From positions 1-7,890 of the forward strand of contig JAITGB010000061.1 of NCBI GenBank assembly GCA_031280945.1: a DNA stretch of 7,890 nucleotides, read 5' to 3'. Position numbers and translations under genes: made by a program. Each line of letters opens with the position of its first letter. Position 1 is the stretch's first letter. Source of the DNA: Spirochaetales bacterium. Its GTDB lineage: Bacteria > Spirochaetota > Spirochaetia > DTKZ01. The notes below the pieces were generated by a model, which worked only from the letters and a program-made list of their open reading frames with translations, had not been told where the DNA came from and did not search any database. This document shows positions 1-6,686 of this stretch, piece after piece.

Positions 1-113
1 TGTATGAAAAAATAGACGTACTTTTATTCTGTAAAACACTGCCGGCACTTTGAGGCGGGAATAAGTCTTGGTATGACAAGGACTAAGTCCTTCCCCCCTT
101 TTGTTGTCTGGCT
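1..113. other. Upstream region of the sigma factor gene, no gene seen
   Basis: No credible coding region is visible. An ATG at 5 is followed two codons later by TAG. The stretch is AT-rich at the start, holds a TGCCGGCA palindrome at 40-47 and a longer dyad at 78-92, and ends in a C-rich/T-rich run before the sigma-54 element. It most likely contains activator binding sites and the tail of whatever lies to the left. No terminator of the usual shape was found. Confidence 0.5.
78..92. promoter_or_regulatory. Perfect 7-bp dyad upstream of the sigma-54 promoter
   Basis: AAGGACT (78-84), one central A, then AGTCCTT (86-92) form a perfect inverted repeat. Its centre lies about 55 bases before the predicted transcription start. 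Sigma-54 promoters need an enhancer-binding activator, whose sites are usually dyads upstream, commonly 80-150 bases but sometimes closer. The dyad is therefore a candidate activator or repressor site. This role is inferred only from position and symmetry. A short hairpin in an upstream transcript is the alternative. Confidence 0.35.
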
Positions 114-129
114 TGGCACGCTAATTGCT
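114..129 (+). promoter_or_regulatory. Sigma-54 (RpoN) -24/-12 promoter
   Basis: TGGCACG (114-120), four bases CTAA, then TTGCT (125-129) match the RpoN consensus TGGCACG-N4-TTGCW at every fixed base. The invariant GG (115-116) and GC (127-128) are separated by the required 10 bases. With C128 at -12, transcription would start near 140. That leaves about 11 untranslated bases that just contain the GAGGT ribosome binding site before the ATG at 151. Position, orientation and fit with the start codon all agree. No RpoN or activator gene is in the window. Confidence 0.85.
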
Positions 130-141
130 GTTATTATCCGC

Positions 142-146
142 GAGGT
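142..146 (+). promoter_or_regulatory. Ribosome binding site deciding the sigma factor start
   Basis: GAGGT lies 4 bases before ATG 151. The other in-frame ATG, at 73, lies upstream of the sigma-54 promoter and would add 26 hydrophobic residues unlike any sigma factor N-terminus, so 151 is preferred. The spacing is a little short but acceptable. Confidence 0.7.
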
Positions 147-150
147 AAAA

Positions 151-987
151 ATGAAGAGAGATAACAGTGCAAAAAACGGTGAGCTTAACCGCTATTTTCT
201 GGAAATCAAAAAGACGCCGCTTCTGTCGTTTGAGGAAGAACTTGAACTTTCCCGCCGCGTAGAGGCAGGGGAGGAGGCCGCTGTCCAAAAGCTGGTTGAG
301 GCAAACCTGAGGCTTGTTATAAAAATCGCGCGGCCTTTTGTCCGTGGTACTTTGGACCTCATGGACCTTATCCAGGAAGGAAACATCGGCCTTCTGCGCG
401 CGGCGGAAAAATATGATTACAGAAAGAAAGTGCGTTTCGCTACATACGCTTCCTGGTGGATAAAGCAGAGCATTGGCCGCGCGCTTGGTACCAAGCAGAG
501 GCAAATCCGCCTTCCGCACCGCAAGGACGATTTACTGCGCAGGCTTGAAAAAACGAAAAATTCTCTGTCGCAGGAACTGATGCGTACTCCTTCTGTTGAC
601 GAGCTTTCCCGCAGTATGGGCGTAGGCCGCAAGGAAGTTTTGGACAGCCTTTTTATTCCCAGCGTGATGATTTCCCTGGACAGCGAAGCAAACGGCGTTT
701 CGGGAACTTTGCACGAAGTCTTCGCGGACCGCAGTTTTGACCCCGAAAGAAAATTTATGCGAAAGGCCATGCGCGAAGACGCAAAAAAATTCATGGATAC
801 GCTGCGGGGAAAGGAGCGTCAGGTTTTTATGCGCCGCTTTACCCTCTGCGGCGAAAACCGCCCCAGCCTGAAAAACATTTCCGCGGAAATTGGCATTTCG
901 CCGGAAACAGTGCGGCAAATAGAAATGCGTTTAATCAAAAGAATCCGGGAAGAGGCTTCGCCGCTGCGGGAGTACGTGTATAGCTAA
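151..987 (+). CDS. Alternative sigma-70-family RNA polymerase sigma factor (RpoS/RpoD-like, group 2-type)
   Basis: A 278-residue sigma factor that would direct core RNA polymerase to an alternative promoter set. Region 1.2 spans about 12-45 (LNRYFLEI, then LSFEEELELSRRV). Region 2 spans about 48-113: ANLRLVIKIA, the core-binding DLMDLIQEGNIGLLRA (69-84) and the -10 recognition/melting helix FATYASWWIKQSIGRA (96-111). Region 3 begins at IRLPHR (119-124). Region 4.1 is near the KERQVFMRRF stretch and region 4.2 is the helix-turn-helix at about 240-265 (ISAEIGISPETVRQIE). Region 1.1 of the primary sigma is absent and the length is close to spirochaetal RpoS (Borrelia's is about 267 residues), so this is an alternative, not housekeeping, sigma. 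It is preceded by a consensus sigma-54 promoter. RpoH or another group 3 factor is possible but the region 1.2/2 sequence is more RpoD/RpoS-like. The gene appears monocistronic. Confidence 0.9.
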   Translation: MKRDNSAKNGELNRYFLEIKKTPLLSFEEELELSRRVEAGEEAAVQKLVEANLRLVIKIARPFVRGTLDLMDLIQEGNIGLLRAAEKYDYRKKVRFATYASWWIKQSIGRALGTKQRQIRLPHRKDDLLRRLEKTKNSLSQELMRTPSVDELSRSMGVGRKEVLDSLFIPSVMISLDSEANGVSGTLHEVFADRSFDPERKFMRKAMREDAKKFMDTLRGKERQVFMRRFTLCGENRPSLKNISAEIGISPETVRQIEMRLIKRIREEASPLREYVYS

Positions 988-1070
988 ACCCTCGTCCGCT
1001 TTTTTGCCAGGGCCAGCGCACTTATGATTCAGTGTCTCTACCTTTAGTTTTTTTGAAGATTCATGGCGCA

Positions 1071-1093
1071 TTTTTTGCGCTTCGCGCAAAAAA
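1071..1093. repeat. Perfect 10-bp stem-loop with TTC/GAA triloop
   Basis: TTTTTTGCGC (1071-1080), loop TTC, GCGCAAAAAA (1084-1093). The T-run is on the 5' arm and the A-run on the 3' arm on either strand, the reverse of an intrinsic terminator, so a different role is likely. The core GCGCTTCGCGC recurs elsewhere in this window. Confidence 0.7.
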
Positions 1094-1117
1094 CCAGGCT
1101 TTCCGCTCCAATTCCTC

Positions 1118-1140
1118 GAAAAACGCCCCCGGCGTTTTTC
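1118..1140. terminator. Bidirectional Rho-independent terminator
   Basis: GAAAAACGCC (1118-1127), loop CCC, GGCGTTTTTC (1131-1140) is a perfect 10-bp stem with a GC-rich core, an A-run before it and a T-run after it, so it works in principle on either strand. It lies about 130 bases after the sigma factor stop and would end that transcript. It is also part of the hairpin-rich element, so the terminator role is inferred from shape. Confidence 0.6.
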
Positions 1141-1186
1141 TGCGGGATTTCCGCTTCAATCCTTTGCGCGGGTCCCACGGGTTCTT

Positions 1187-1199
1187 TGCGCTTCGCGCA
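1187..1199. repeat. Short stem-loop with TTC/GAA triloop
   Basis: TGCGC (1187-1191), loop TTC, GCGCA (1195-1199). Its core GCGCTTCGCGC (1188-1198) is identical to the core of the hairpin at 1071-1093. Confidence 0.55.
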
Positions 1200-1231
1200 C
1201 TTTAATTTTTTACAGTTGCGGCAAACGCAGC

Positions 1232-1250
1232 CGCCCTGCCCTTCAGGGCG
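1232..1250. repeat. 7-bp stem-loop
   Basis: CGCCCTG (1232-1238), five-base loop CCCTT, CAGGGCG (1244-1250). This is the last hairpin of the element and lies just before the start region of the deacetylase gene. It has no adjoining T-run on the + strand, so it is not a convincing terminator. Confidence 0.5.
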
Positions 1251-1274
1251 CGAGTTGTTGATTAAAACAGCCTT

Positions 1275-2402
1275 TTGGCATACGCTCGTGTTCTCGTGTT
1301 TGAAAAAAAAATAATCACCTTCCGGTTTTCCGAAAAAATTCGCTTCTATGCCTGCGGGTTTTTTGTGTATGCGGCGTGTATTTTTGCGGCGGGCCTTCTT
1401 TCCTGTACGGCCCCCCAGGTTTCGCCCGCGCCGCCCTTTCCGGCAGAAGAGCCTGCCCCGGCTGAAGGCGGCGCGGCCTTCTCCGGCAGAAAGGCCGTCT
1501 ATACGCGCAATTCCTACAGAAGACACGCCTCCGTTCCTGCGGCTCAAGAAGCTGTTCCAGCGGACGATAACAGCTCCCTAGCGCCGCCCGCTTCTGCCCC
1601 GGAAAGCGCCCCCCTTGCCGCCGCCGCGCCGGAGACCGCCTCCGCTGCCAACACCAAAAGGGAAAGCCGCGCCTCCCCAGGACAAACCAGTTCCCTTGCA
1701 TCCGCCGCTTCAGCAGTAAAAGGAAAACTCATCATTATTATTGATGACGCGGGGTATCACAACGAACTTCTGGAAAAATTTCTTACTTTTCCCGGCAGCC
1801 TGACAATAGCCGTACTCCCCGGCCTTGCAGGAAGCGCCGAAGCCGCCCGCCTTACCCTGAGCGCAGGAAAAGAACTCATGCTGCACCTCCCCATGGAAGC
1901 TCAGGGCGGCGAAGACCCAGGCCCCGGCGCGATTCTTACGTCTTTGGACACCAGGGCCATTGGACAGCGCGTACGCGGACACATAGACTCACTTCCGGGA
2001 ATAGTTGCTGTCAACAACCACATGGGCTCCCGCGCCACGGAAGACGAAAGAGTTATGCGCCACGTTCTTGCCGCCGTAAAAGAAAAAGGACTTTTTTTTA
2101 TTGATTCGCTTACCACAGCCCGCTCTTCGGTGGGGCGCATGGCACTAGAAGCCGGCCTGCCCTGGGGCGTACGGGATGTTTTTCTCGACAACAAAAACAC
2201 CAGGAGCGCAATACGCCGCGCCCTTGAGGAGGGAATGGCCATTGCCGAGAAGAACGGCACAGCCATTTTGATAGGCCATGTCCAGCGCGAAACCCTCGCC
2301 GAAGTCTTGCACGAATCCTACGCCGCCATCATCAAAAAAGGTTTTGTGTTTTCTCCCGTATCGGAAATTCTGCGGGAGCAGGAAGGGGAGGAAACCCCCT
2401 AA
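1275..2402 (+). CDS. Divergent polysaccharide deacetylase (YibQ/DUF610 family), probable lipoprotein
   Basis: Up to 375 residues, matching the divergent polysaccharide deacetylase family (Pfam Polysacc_deac_2). Members have a deacetylase-like barrel and are thought to act on cell-envelope glycans. Their exact substrate is not established. Numbered from the TTG at 1275: a hydrophobic segment about 24-42 ends in LLSC (Cys44), a lipoprotein-type cleavage site of the loose spirochaetal kind. Then comes an Ala/Pro-rich linker (about 46-148), probably a periplasmic tether. The catalytic domain spans about 151-370, with IDDAGY (Asp157, Asp158), MLHLPME (His204), NNHMGS (His249), FIDSLTT (Asp277), RDVFLDN (Asp301, Asp305) and IGH (His335). 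All the usual family motifs are present. The start is uncertain: TTG 1275 and GTG 1296 are both in frame and neither has a clear ribosome binding site. tsaD follows after one base, so the two are probably cotranscribed. Confidence 0.85.
   Translation: MAYARVLVFEKKIITFRFSEKIRFYACGFFVYAACIFAAGLLSCTAPQVSPAPPFPAEEPAPAEGGAAFSGRKAVYTRNSYRRHASVPAAQEAVPADDNSSLAPPASAPESAPLAAAAPETASAANTKRESRASPGQTSSLASAASAVKGKLIIIIDDAGYHNELLEKFLTFPGSLTIAVLPGLAGSAEAARLTLSAGKELMLHLPMEAQGGEDPGPGAILTSLDTRAIGQRVRGHIDSLPGIVAVNNHMGSRATEDERVMRHVLAAVKEKGLFFIDSLTTARSSVGRMALEAGLPWGVRDVFLDNKNTRSAIRRALEEGMAIAEKNGTAILIGHVQRETLAEVLHESYAAIIKKGFVFSPVSEILREQEGEETP
2385..2391 (+). promoter_or_regulatory. Ribosome binding site of tsaD
   Basis: GGGGAGG lies 12 bases before GTG 2404, inside the last codons of the deacetylase gene. 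The spacing is long but it is the strongest purine run nearby, and translational coupling to the upstream stop (one base away) would help. It supports GTG 2404 over earlier in-frame starts. Confidence 0.5.
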
Positions 2403-2403
2403 G

Positions 2404-3411
2404 GTGAAAGTCCTCGGAATCGAAACCTCCTGCGACGAATGTTCCTGCGCCGTTGTGGAAGACGGAAAAAAAATTCTCAGTAACGTTATTGTCTCACAGT
2501 TTGACGTACACAAACCCTACAGCGGCGTTGTGCCGGAGCTTGCCTCCCGCGCTCACGCGGAAATGATTCTTCCCGTATACCGCGAAGCCTTAAAGGAAGC
2601 CGGCCTTGAACTCACCGCCATTGACGGCATTGCCGCCACGTCCCGGCCCGGACTTCTGGGAGCTCTCCTTGTGGGCCTCTCCTTTGCAAAAGCCCTTGCC
2701 TACACGCGCAGGCTCCCCTTTGCCGCAGCCGACCATATCCGGGCGCACCTCTACGCGCCCCACATTGAACATGACATAGAATACCCCTACATAGGACTTC
2801 TCGCCTCCGGCGGCCATACCCTGATTACAAAAATTTCCAGCTTTGACGACATAGAAGTCCTCGGCGCAACACTGGACGATGCCTGCGGCGAAGCCTTCGA
2901 CAAAGTCGCCAAATATTACGGATTCGGATTTCCCGGCGGCGCAGCAGTGGACGCACTCGCGCAAAAAGGAGACGCGCGGGCCTTTCGCTTTCCCCAGCCC
3001 TCGCTCCACAAAGGAGAACACCGCTACGACGTCTCCTATTCCGGCCTGAAAACCGCCGCGGTAAATCAGCTCGACATGTTTCACGTACCGGGCTGCGAAA
3101 AATCCCCCGCAAATATCGCCGCCTCTTTTCAGAAAGCCGCCATAGATATGCTCCTCACGAGAGTCTTTCGCGCTGCAGAAGATACCGGCATACGCCGCAT
3201 CGCGGCAGGAGGAGGCGTAGCGGCCAACTCCTACCTCCGCAGCGCCCTCGCATCGCAGCGCGGCTTTGAAATCGTCTTTCCCTCCGCGCGCCTGTGTACG
3301 GACAACGGCGCCATGATAGCCGCCCTCGGCTTTGAACTCTTCCGGCGGGGACGCATCTCCCCCTGGACGGAAACAGCACAGGCCCGGGTCGCGGCTTTCA
3401 GGAAGGCCTGA
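2404..3411 (+). CDS. tsaD: tRNA N6-threonylcarbamoyladenosine synthase component TsaD
   Basis: 335 residues, the usual bacterial length. With TsaB and TsaE, TsaD transfers threonylcarbamoyl from TC-AMP (made by TsaC) to A37 of ANN-decoding tRNAs in the cytoplasm. Motifs run in family order: LGIETSCDE (4-12), ELASRAHAE (45-53), the metal-binding pair His111 and His115 in ADHIRAH, LLASGGHT, DDACGEAFDKVAK, GFPGG, SYSGLKTA, AAGGGVAAN and LCTDNGAMIA near the C-terminus. GTG 2404 is chosen because VKVLGIETSCDE is exactly the family's N-terminus. The earlier in-frame ATG at 2278 lies within the deacetylase gene. Small oddities are a Cys cluster C10-C13-C15 and Asp110 where Asn is common. The gene is intact. 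It lies one base after the deacetylase stop, and its 3' end overlaps the convergent kinase gene by 14 bases. No TsaB or TsaE gene is in the window. Confidence 0.97.
   Translation: MKVLGIETSCDECSCAVVEDGKKILSNVIVSQFDVHKPYSGVVPELASRAHAEMILPVYREALKEAGLELTAIDGIAATSRPGLLGALLVGLSFAKALAYTRRLPFAAADHIRAHLYAPHIEHDIEYPYIGLLASGGHTLITKISSFDDIEVLGATLDDACGEAFDKVAKYYGFGFPGGAAVDALAQKGDARAFRFPQPSLHKGEHRYDVSYSGLKTAAVNQLDMFHVPGCEKSPANIAASFQKAAIDMLLTRVFRAAEDTGIRRIAAGGGVAANSYLRSALASQRGFEIVFPSARLCTDNGAMIAALGFELFRRGRISPWTETAQARVAAFRKA
3398..3411. other. Convergent gene overlap with symmetric sequence
   Basis: The last 14 bases of tsaD (+) and of the hybrid kinase gene (-) are shared. The segment TCAGG-AAGG-CCTGA has 5-bp inverted arms and carries a TGA stop on each strand. 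There is no room for a separate terminator for either gene, and no GC-rich hairpin with a T-run was seen just beyond either stop. Confidence 0.85.
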
Positions 3412-6400
3412 GCGGCGGGAACTCCGCCTCAAGCCTCACACGTATAGCCCCGTAATCAAGATTATCCATGTGGGCGCGAAGCCAGGTAACAAGCTCCCCG
3501 CCGTTTTCGTATTCGCGCGATTCAAGTTCCCGAAGAATACTTTCCATTGCCGTTGTTTTGTAACGGGAAGCCGCCTCCAGTAGTTTTTCAAGAAGAACCC
3601 TGTCCGGCGCGGTTCCCCCGGGCCTTTTTTCGCCGCTCTGTGCAACCCTGCGCAGCAAATCTTCTATGGCCGCGAGGAGGCCGCCGGCCATTTCGATAAA
3701 CCGGCCATTCTCCGCAAAAAGCTTGTCAAAATCCTTTGCGCGGGCAGCCGCCTCAAGTTCTTCGGCCTTTCTTCCCGCAGCGTAGGCCCCCGCGCCGTAG
3801 CTCGAACCCTTGATACCGTGAATCAGGGTCGTGTATTCGGAAAGAGTATCCCGCGAAAGGGACTTTAATTTTTCCAGAACAGGCGGAGTATGAACAGTGT
3901 AGGCGCGAAGAACATCAAGATACGCAGCCTCCGTCCCGTACTGCTTCTTTCCCTGAGCAAGGTCCACTCCGTCTAGCGAAAAACCATCAAGAACGCCCGG
4001 ACCTTCCCCGTGTTCCCCGCCCCCCGGAGCGGGAGCATCCGCGTCCGTCTGGAAGGAAGCCGCGTTCTCCTGAGACTTCCGCACCCAAATATTGAGGGCC
4101 GCGTTTAAGTGCGTAACGTCAATGGGTTTGGAAATATAGCCGCTAAAGCCCCGCGAGAGAAACATTTCCTTTATTCCTATAACCGCGTTTGCGGTAAGGG
4201 CTATAATAGGCACATTGTGCGCGTAGTCGGTTCCGATTTCCCCCCGGATAACGCTCACCGCCTCTATGCCGTCCATATCCGGCATCATGTGGTCCATAAA
4301 AATGAGGTCGTACCTGGGCTCTCCCCCCCGCACAATCTCAACAGCCTGCCTGCCGGAAGAAGCAGTATCAACCTGAAGACCGTAGGGCGCGAGGAGCCCC
4401 CGCGCTACCTGCAGGTTTACCGGCATATCGTCAACAACAAGAACCCTCCCGTAGGGCATCCACGCGCGGAGGATTTCCTTTTTCTTTTCGTAATTACTGT
4501 AGTGAAAGTTTTTTAGGCTCTCTACCGTCTGTTCGCCCAGGGGCCGCCCGTCCGCAATACCCTGAATAATCTCCACGGTAAAAACGCTCCCGCTGCCGTA
4601 TTCGCTGTGTACGGTAATCCTCCCGCCCATCATTTCCACGAGCTTCCTCGTAATGGCAAGCCCCAGCCCTGTCCCCTCGATACCCTTGTTTTCCCTGGTA
4701 TCAAGCTGCGTATAGTCGGCGAAGAGTTTTTCCAAATCCGCCTCGCGTATACCTATGCCCGTATCCCGTATAACGCAGCGCACAAGAGCCGATGAGCCTA
4801 TTTTGCTCCAACTGATGGCAAGGTTTACACTCCCCTTGCGGGTATACTTTATAGCGTTTGAGAGAACGTTATTGAGAACCTGCTTGACCCTAATCTCATC
4901 CCCCGTGAGCCCGCGGGGAAACCCCGCATCAAGCTCCAGCGTAAAGACAATAGGCTTGGAACCGATACGAACCCTGTTGAGGTTGACAGTATCATTGATG
5001 AGGGACGCTGTTTCGTACTCGCCGGGAACAAGCTGAAAACTCCCCGCCTCGATTTTTGAAATATCCAGAATATCGTTGACAATACCCAAAAGAGTTGAGC
5101 CCGACTGGTAAATCTGAATAAGATTTGCCCTCGCGTTTCCCTGGGGATTCTCCTGAAGCTCTATCTGCGAAAGCCCAATGATTGCGTTAAGAGGCGTCCT
5201 GATTTCGTGGCTCATGGCAGCAAGAAATTCACTCTTCGCGTGAGAAGCCTTAAGCGCGATGATAGTCTGCCTCTCAAGCTCCTCCGTGCGCTCCCGCACC
5301 GCAGCCTCAAGCCGTGAATGCGACCTCTCCAGCTTGCTAAAAAGACCGCTGAACCACTGCGAAAGGGTAAAAGCTATTCCTATATTTACCACAAACACGC
5401 TGTACTGAAAAATATTGAAAGACCTGTGGAAGAAAAGGACATCAAGAACATCAAAAGTCCCCGAAGCGTGATTGATGATAAGACTGAGCATAATCGTAAC
5501 AATGGAACTTGCCGGCAGCCCCGAAGGGTCCTCTCTTTTTTTGTCCGCGCCGCGCTTTCTGTTTTTGTAAAAATACAGATAGATAATATCGTAGCCAAAC
5601 ATATAGAGAAAGTAAGCCATTGTAGAGGAGTTCCAGATTTGCAGAACCTCATCGCCGTACTGCGCGCAGAAGAAAATCTGCGTCAGGCCAAGAAAAAGAC
5701 TAAAAAATAAAAACCCCAAATTGGGCCGCGAAATTCTCCGCCGGACAAGAAATTCCACGAAAAAACCCATCATCGGTATAGCCAGAAAAAGCGACAGATA
5801 TTCAAGCCGGATAATAACATCGGAATTGTCAATAAGAGGACTCAAAATGCTGTTTCGCGTCAGGGTATGCATACACAGCGCAATGGAAAAAATCCCGTAA
5901 AAAAGATTTGTAAACTCCCGCCTGCGCCGCACGGAAAAAAACAAAAGAATATGATACACGCCGATAAAACCGAAGATGCCGCACAGGGCGGTAATGAGAG
6001 TATTCTGCTGCCGCCTCTCTATAATGCCGTAATCGTCAAAATAATAGGCCGCAGTGTAGTAGAGCCCCGTACCATCGTAGGCCGGGTCTCCCACAATACG
6101 CAGAGCAAGAACATTCATACCCTCCACGAGAAAAGCCCTGTCCACCGGAAAATACACATCGCGCCATGTGCGGCGCGAAAGAATCCTCCCCTCACCGTCT
6201 AAATGCATCTCGCGCTTTACAAGATTCCCGTTGAGATAAATCTCCCAGTTCTCGCCTATGCAGGCAAAGAACAGCCCCGGGACAACCCCCGGCTCCCGCT
6301 CAAGAAAAGCCAGGGCCCCGGCGTCCAGTGAAAGAGAAAGAAGAACAGTAAATTCCTCATCATCGCGGCCCCAGGGCGAAAGAAAAGACCGCTCCGGCAG

Positions 6401-6679
6401 CCCCGCAAGCGGCGCCTCCATGATACGAAAAGGCGGCTCTGAAAAACGCCTCCACCGCGGCCCCTCCCCAGGCATCCGCAGAATTCCCTCGCGCTCAAAA
6501 CCCCGGCGCACATAGACCGGCCCCGCCATAAGGTTACGGTACAGCGCCGACTCCCCGCCCTGCCGCACAGAGTTCTGCCAGCTCCACACGGAAAATATCA
6601 CCGCCAGCATAGCCGCCGCGTAGAGCGAGGGAATGAGAAAATGCGAATGTTTCCGTAAAAGCACAGGCTGTTCTTTCAT
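3398..6679 (-). CDS. Hybrid sensor histidine kinase with 7TMR-DISM-like sensor, receiver and Hpt domains
   Basis: 1093 residues, inner-membrane phosphorelay kinase. One membrane segment (about 14-34) leads to an external domain (about 35-222) whose WEIYLNGNLV and EGMNVLALRIVG stretches resemble a jelly-roll, 7TMR-DISM extracellular or sugar-binding-like domain. About seven membrane segments follow (about 227-445), then a coiled coil (446-480). HisKA has MSHEIRTPLN with His491. The ATPase domain has Asn608, DTGIGI (639-644) and GTGLGLAI (from 669). The receiver has Asp750, Asp751, phospho-acceptor Asp796 in FMDHMMPDMDG, Thr829 and Lys851. The Hpt domain has His954 in IHGIKGSS. A further helical module covers about 1026-1085. 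All residues needed for His-Asp-His transfer are present. The start at 6679 has TAGGTG 7 bases upstream and lies about 27 bases after a predicted promoter start. The ATGs at 6703 and 6721 lack a binding site. The ligand is unknown and no partner response regulator is nearby. Confidence 0.93.
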   Translation of the reverse strand: MKEQPVLLRKHSHFLIPSLYAAAMLAVIFSVWSWQNSVRQGGESALYRNLMAGPVYVRRGFEREGILRMPGEGPRWRRFSEPPFRIMEAPLAGLPERSFLSPWGRDDEEFTVLLSLSLDAGALAFLEREPGVVPGLFFACIGENWEIYLNGNLVKREMHLDGEGRILSRRTWRDVYFPVDRAFLVEGMNVLALRIVGDPAYDGTGLYYTAAYYFDDYGIIERRQQNTLITALCGIFGFIGVYHILLFFSVRRRREFTNLFYGIFSIALCMHTLTRNSILSPLIDNSDVIIRLEYLSLFLAIPMMGFFVEFLVRRRISRPNLGFLFFSLFLGLTQIFFCAQYGDEVLQIWNSSTMAYFLYMFGYDIIYLYFYKNRKRGADKKREDPSGLPASSIVTIMLSLIINHASGTFDVLDVLFFHRSFNIFQYSVFVVNIGIAFTLSQWFSGLFSKLERSHSRLEAAVRERTEELERQTIIALKASHAKSEFLAAMSHEIRTPLNAIIGLSQIELQENPQGNARANLIQIYQSGSTLLGIVNDILDISKIEAGSFQLVPGEYETASLINDTVNLNRVRIGSKPIVFTLELDAGFPRGLTGDEIRVKQVLNNVLSNAIKYTRKGSVNLAISWSKIGSSALVRCVIRDTGIGIREADLEKLFADYTQLDTRENKGIEGTGLGLAITRKLVEMMGGRITVHSEYGSGSVFTVEIIQGIADGRPLGEQTVESLKNFHYSNYEKKKEILRAWMPYGRVLVVDDMPVNLQVARGLLAPYGLQVDTASSGRQAVEIVRGGEPRYDLIFMDHMMPDMDGIEAVSVIRGEIGTDYAHNVPIIALTANAVIGIKEMFLSRGFSGYISKPIDVTHLNAALNIWVRKSQENAASFQTDADAPAPGGGEHGEGPGVLDGFSLDGVDLAQGKKQYGTEAAYLDVLRAYTVHTPPVLEKLKSLSRDTLSEYTTLIHGIKGSSYGAGAYAAGRKAEELEAAARAKDFDKLFAENGRFIEMAGGLLAAIEDLLRRVAQSGEKRPGGTAPDRVLLEKLLEAASRYKTTAMESILRELESREYENGGELVTWLRAHMDNLDYGAIRVRLEAEFPPLRPS

Positions 6680-6686
6680 GCGGCCA

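Larger units (their letters stand above)
1065..1250. repeat. Hairpin-rich intergenic element with internal direct repeat
   Basis: About 185 bases contain four stem-loops in a row: 1071-1093, 1118-1140, 1187-1199 and 1232-1250. Between them lies a direct repeat: TTTCCGCTCCAATTCCT at 1100-1116 and TTTCCGCTTCAATCCT at 1148-1163, differing by one substitution and one missing base, 48 bases apart. The alternation of conserved block and hairpin suggests one copy of a dispersed structured repeat or a small RNA, not a plain spacer. Which strand is functional is unknown. A genome-wide copy count would decide. Confidence 0.5.
988..1274. other. Intergenic region with structured element, no credible gene
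   Basis: This stretch separates the sigma gene from the deacetylase gene. The first 75 bases show T-rich runs (1000-1006 and 1047-1054) but no stem before them. From about 1065 to 1250 it is filled with hairpins and short repeats, listed separately. Open frames can be read through it on both strands, but they owe their length to GC-rich palindromes and resemble no protein family I recognise. No clear promoter for the downstream deacetylase was found. Confidence 0.6.

Noticed and set aside
73..150. Longer sigma factor form starting at ATG 73
   Set aside because: The added 26 residues are unlike any sigma factor N-terminus, the ATG lies upstream of the sigma-54 promoter start and no ribosome binding site precedes it.
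1276..1290. Second sigma-54-like site at TGGCATACG before the deacetylase gene
   Set aside because: The required GC at the -12 position is missing, so only half of the element matches.
1063..1314. Small + strand gene of 83 codons in the hairpin-rich region
   Set aside because: It spans palindromes and the terminator-shaped hairpin, has no ribosome binding site and resembles no protein family I know.
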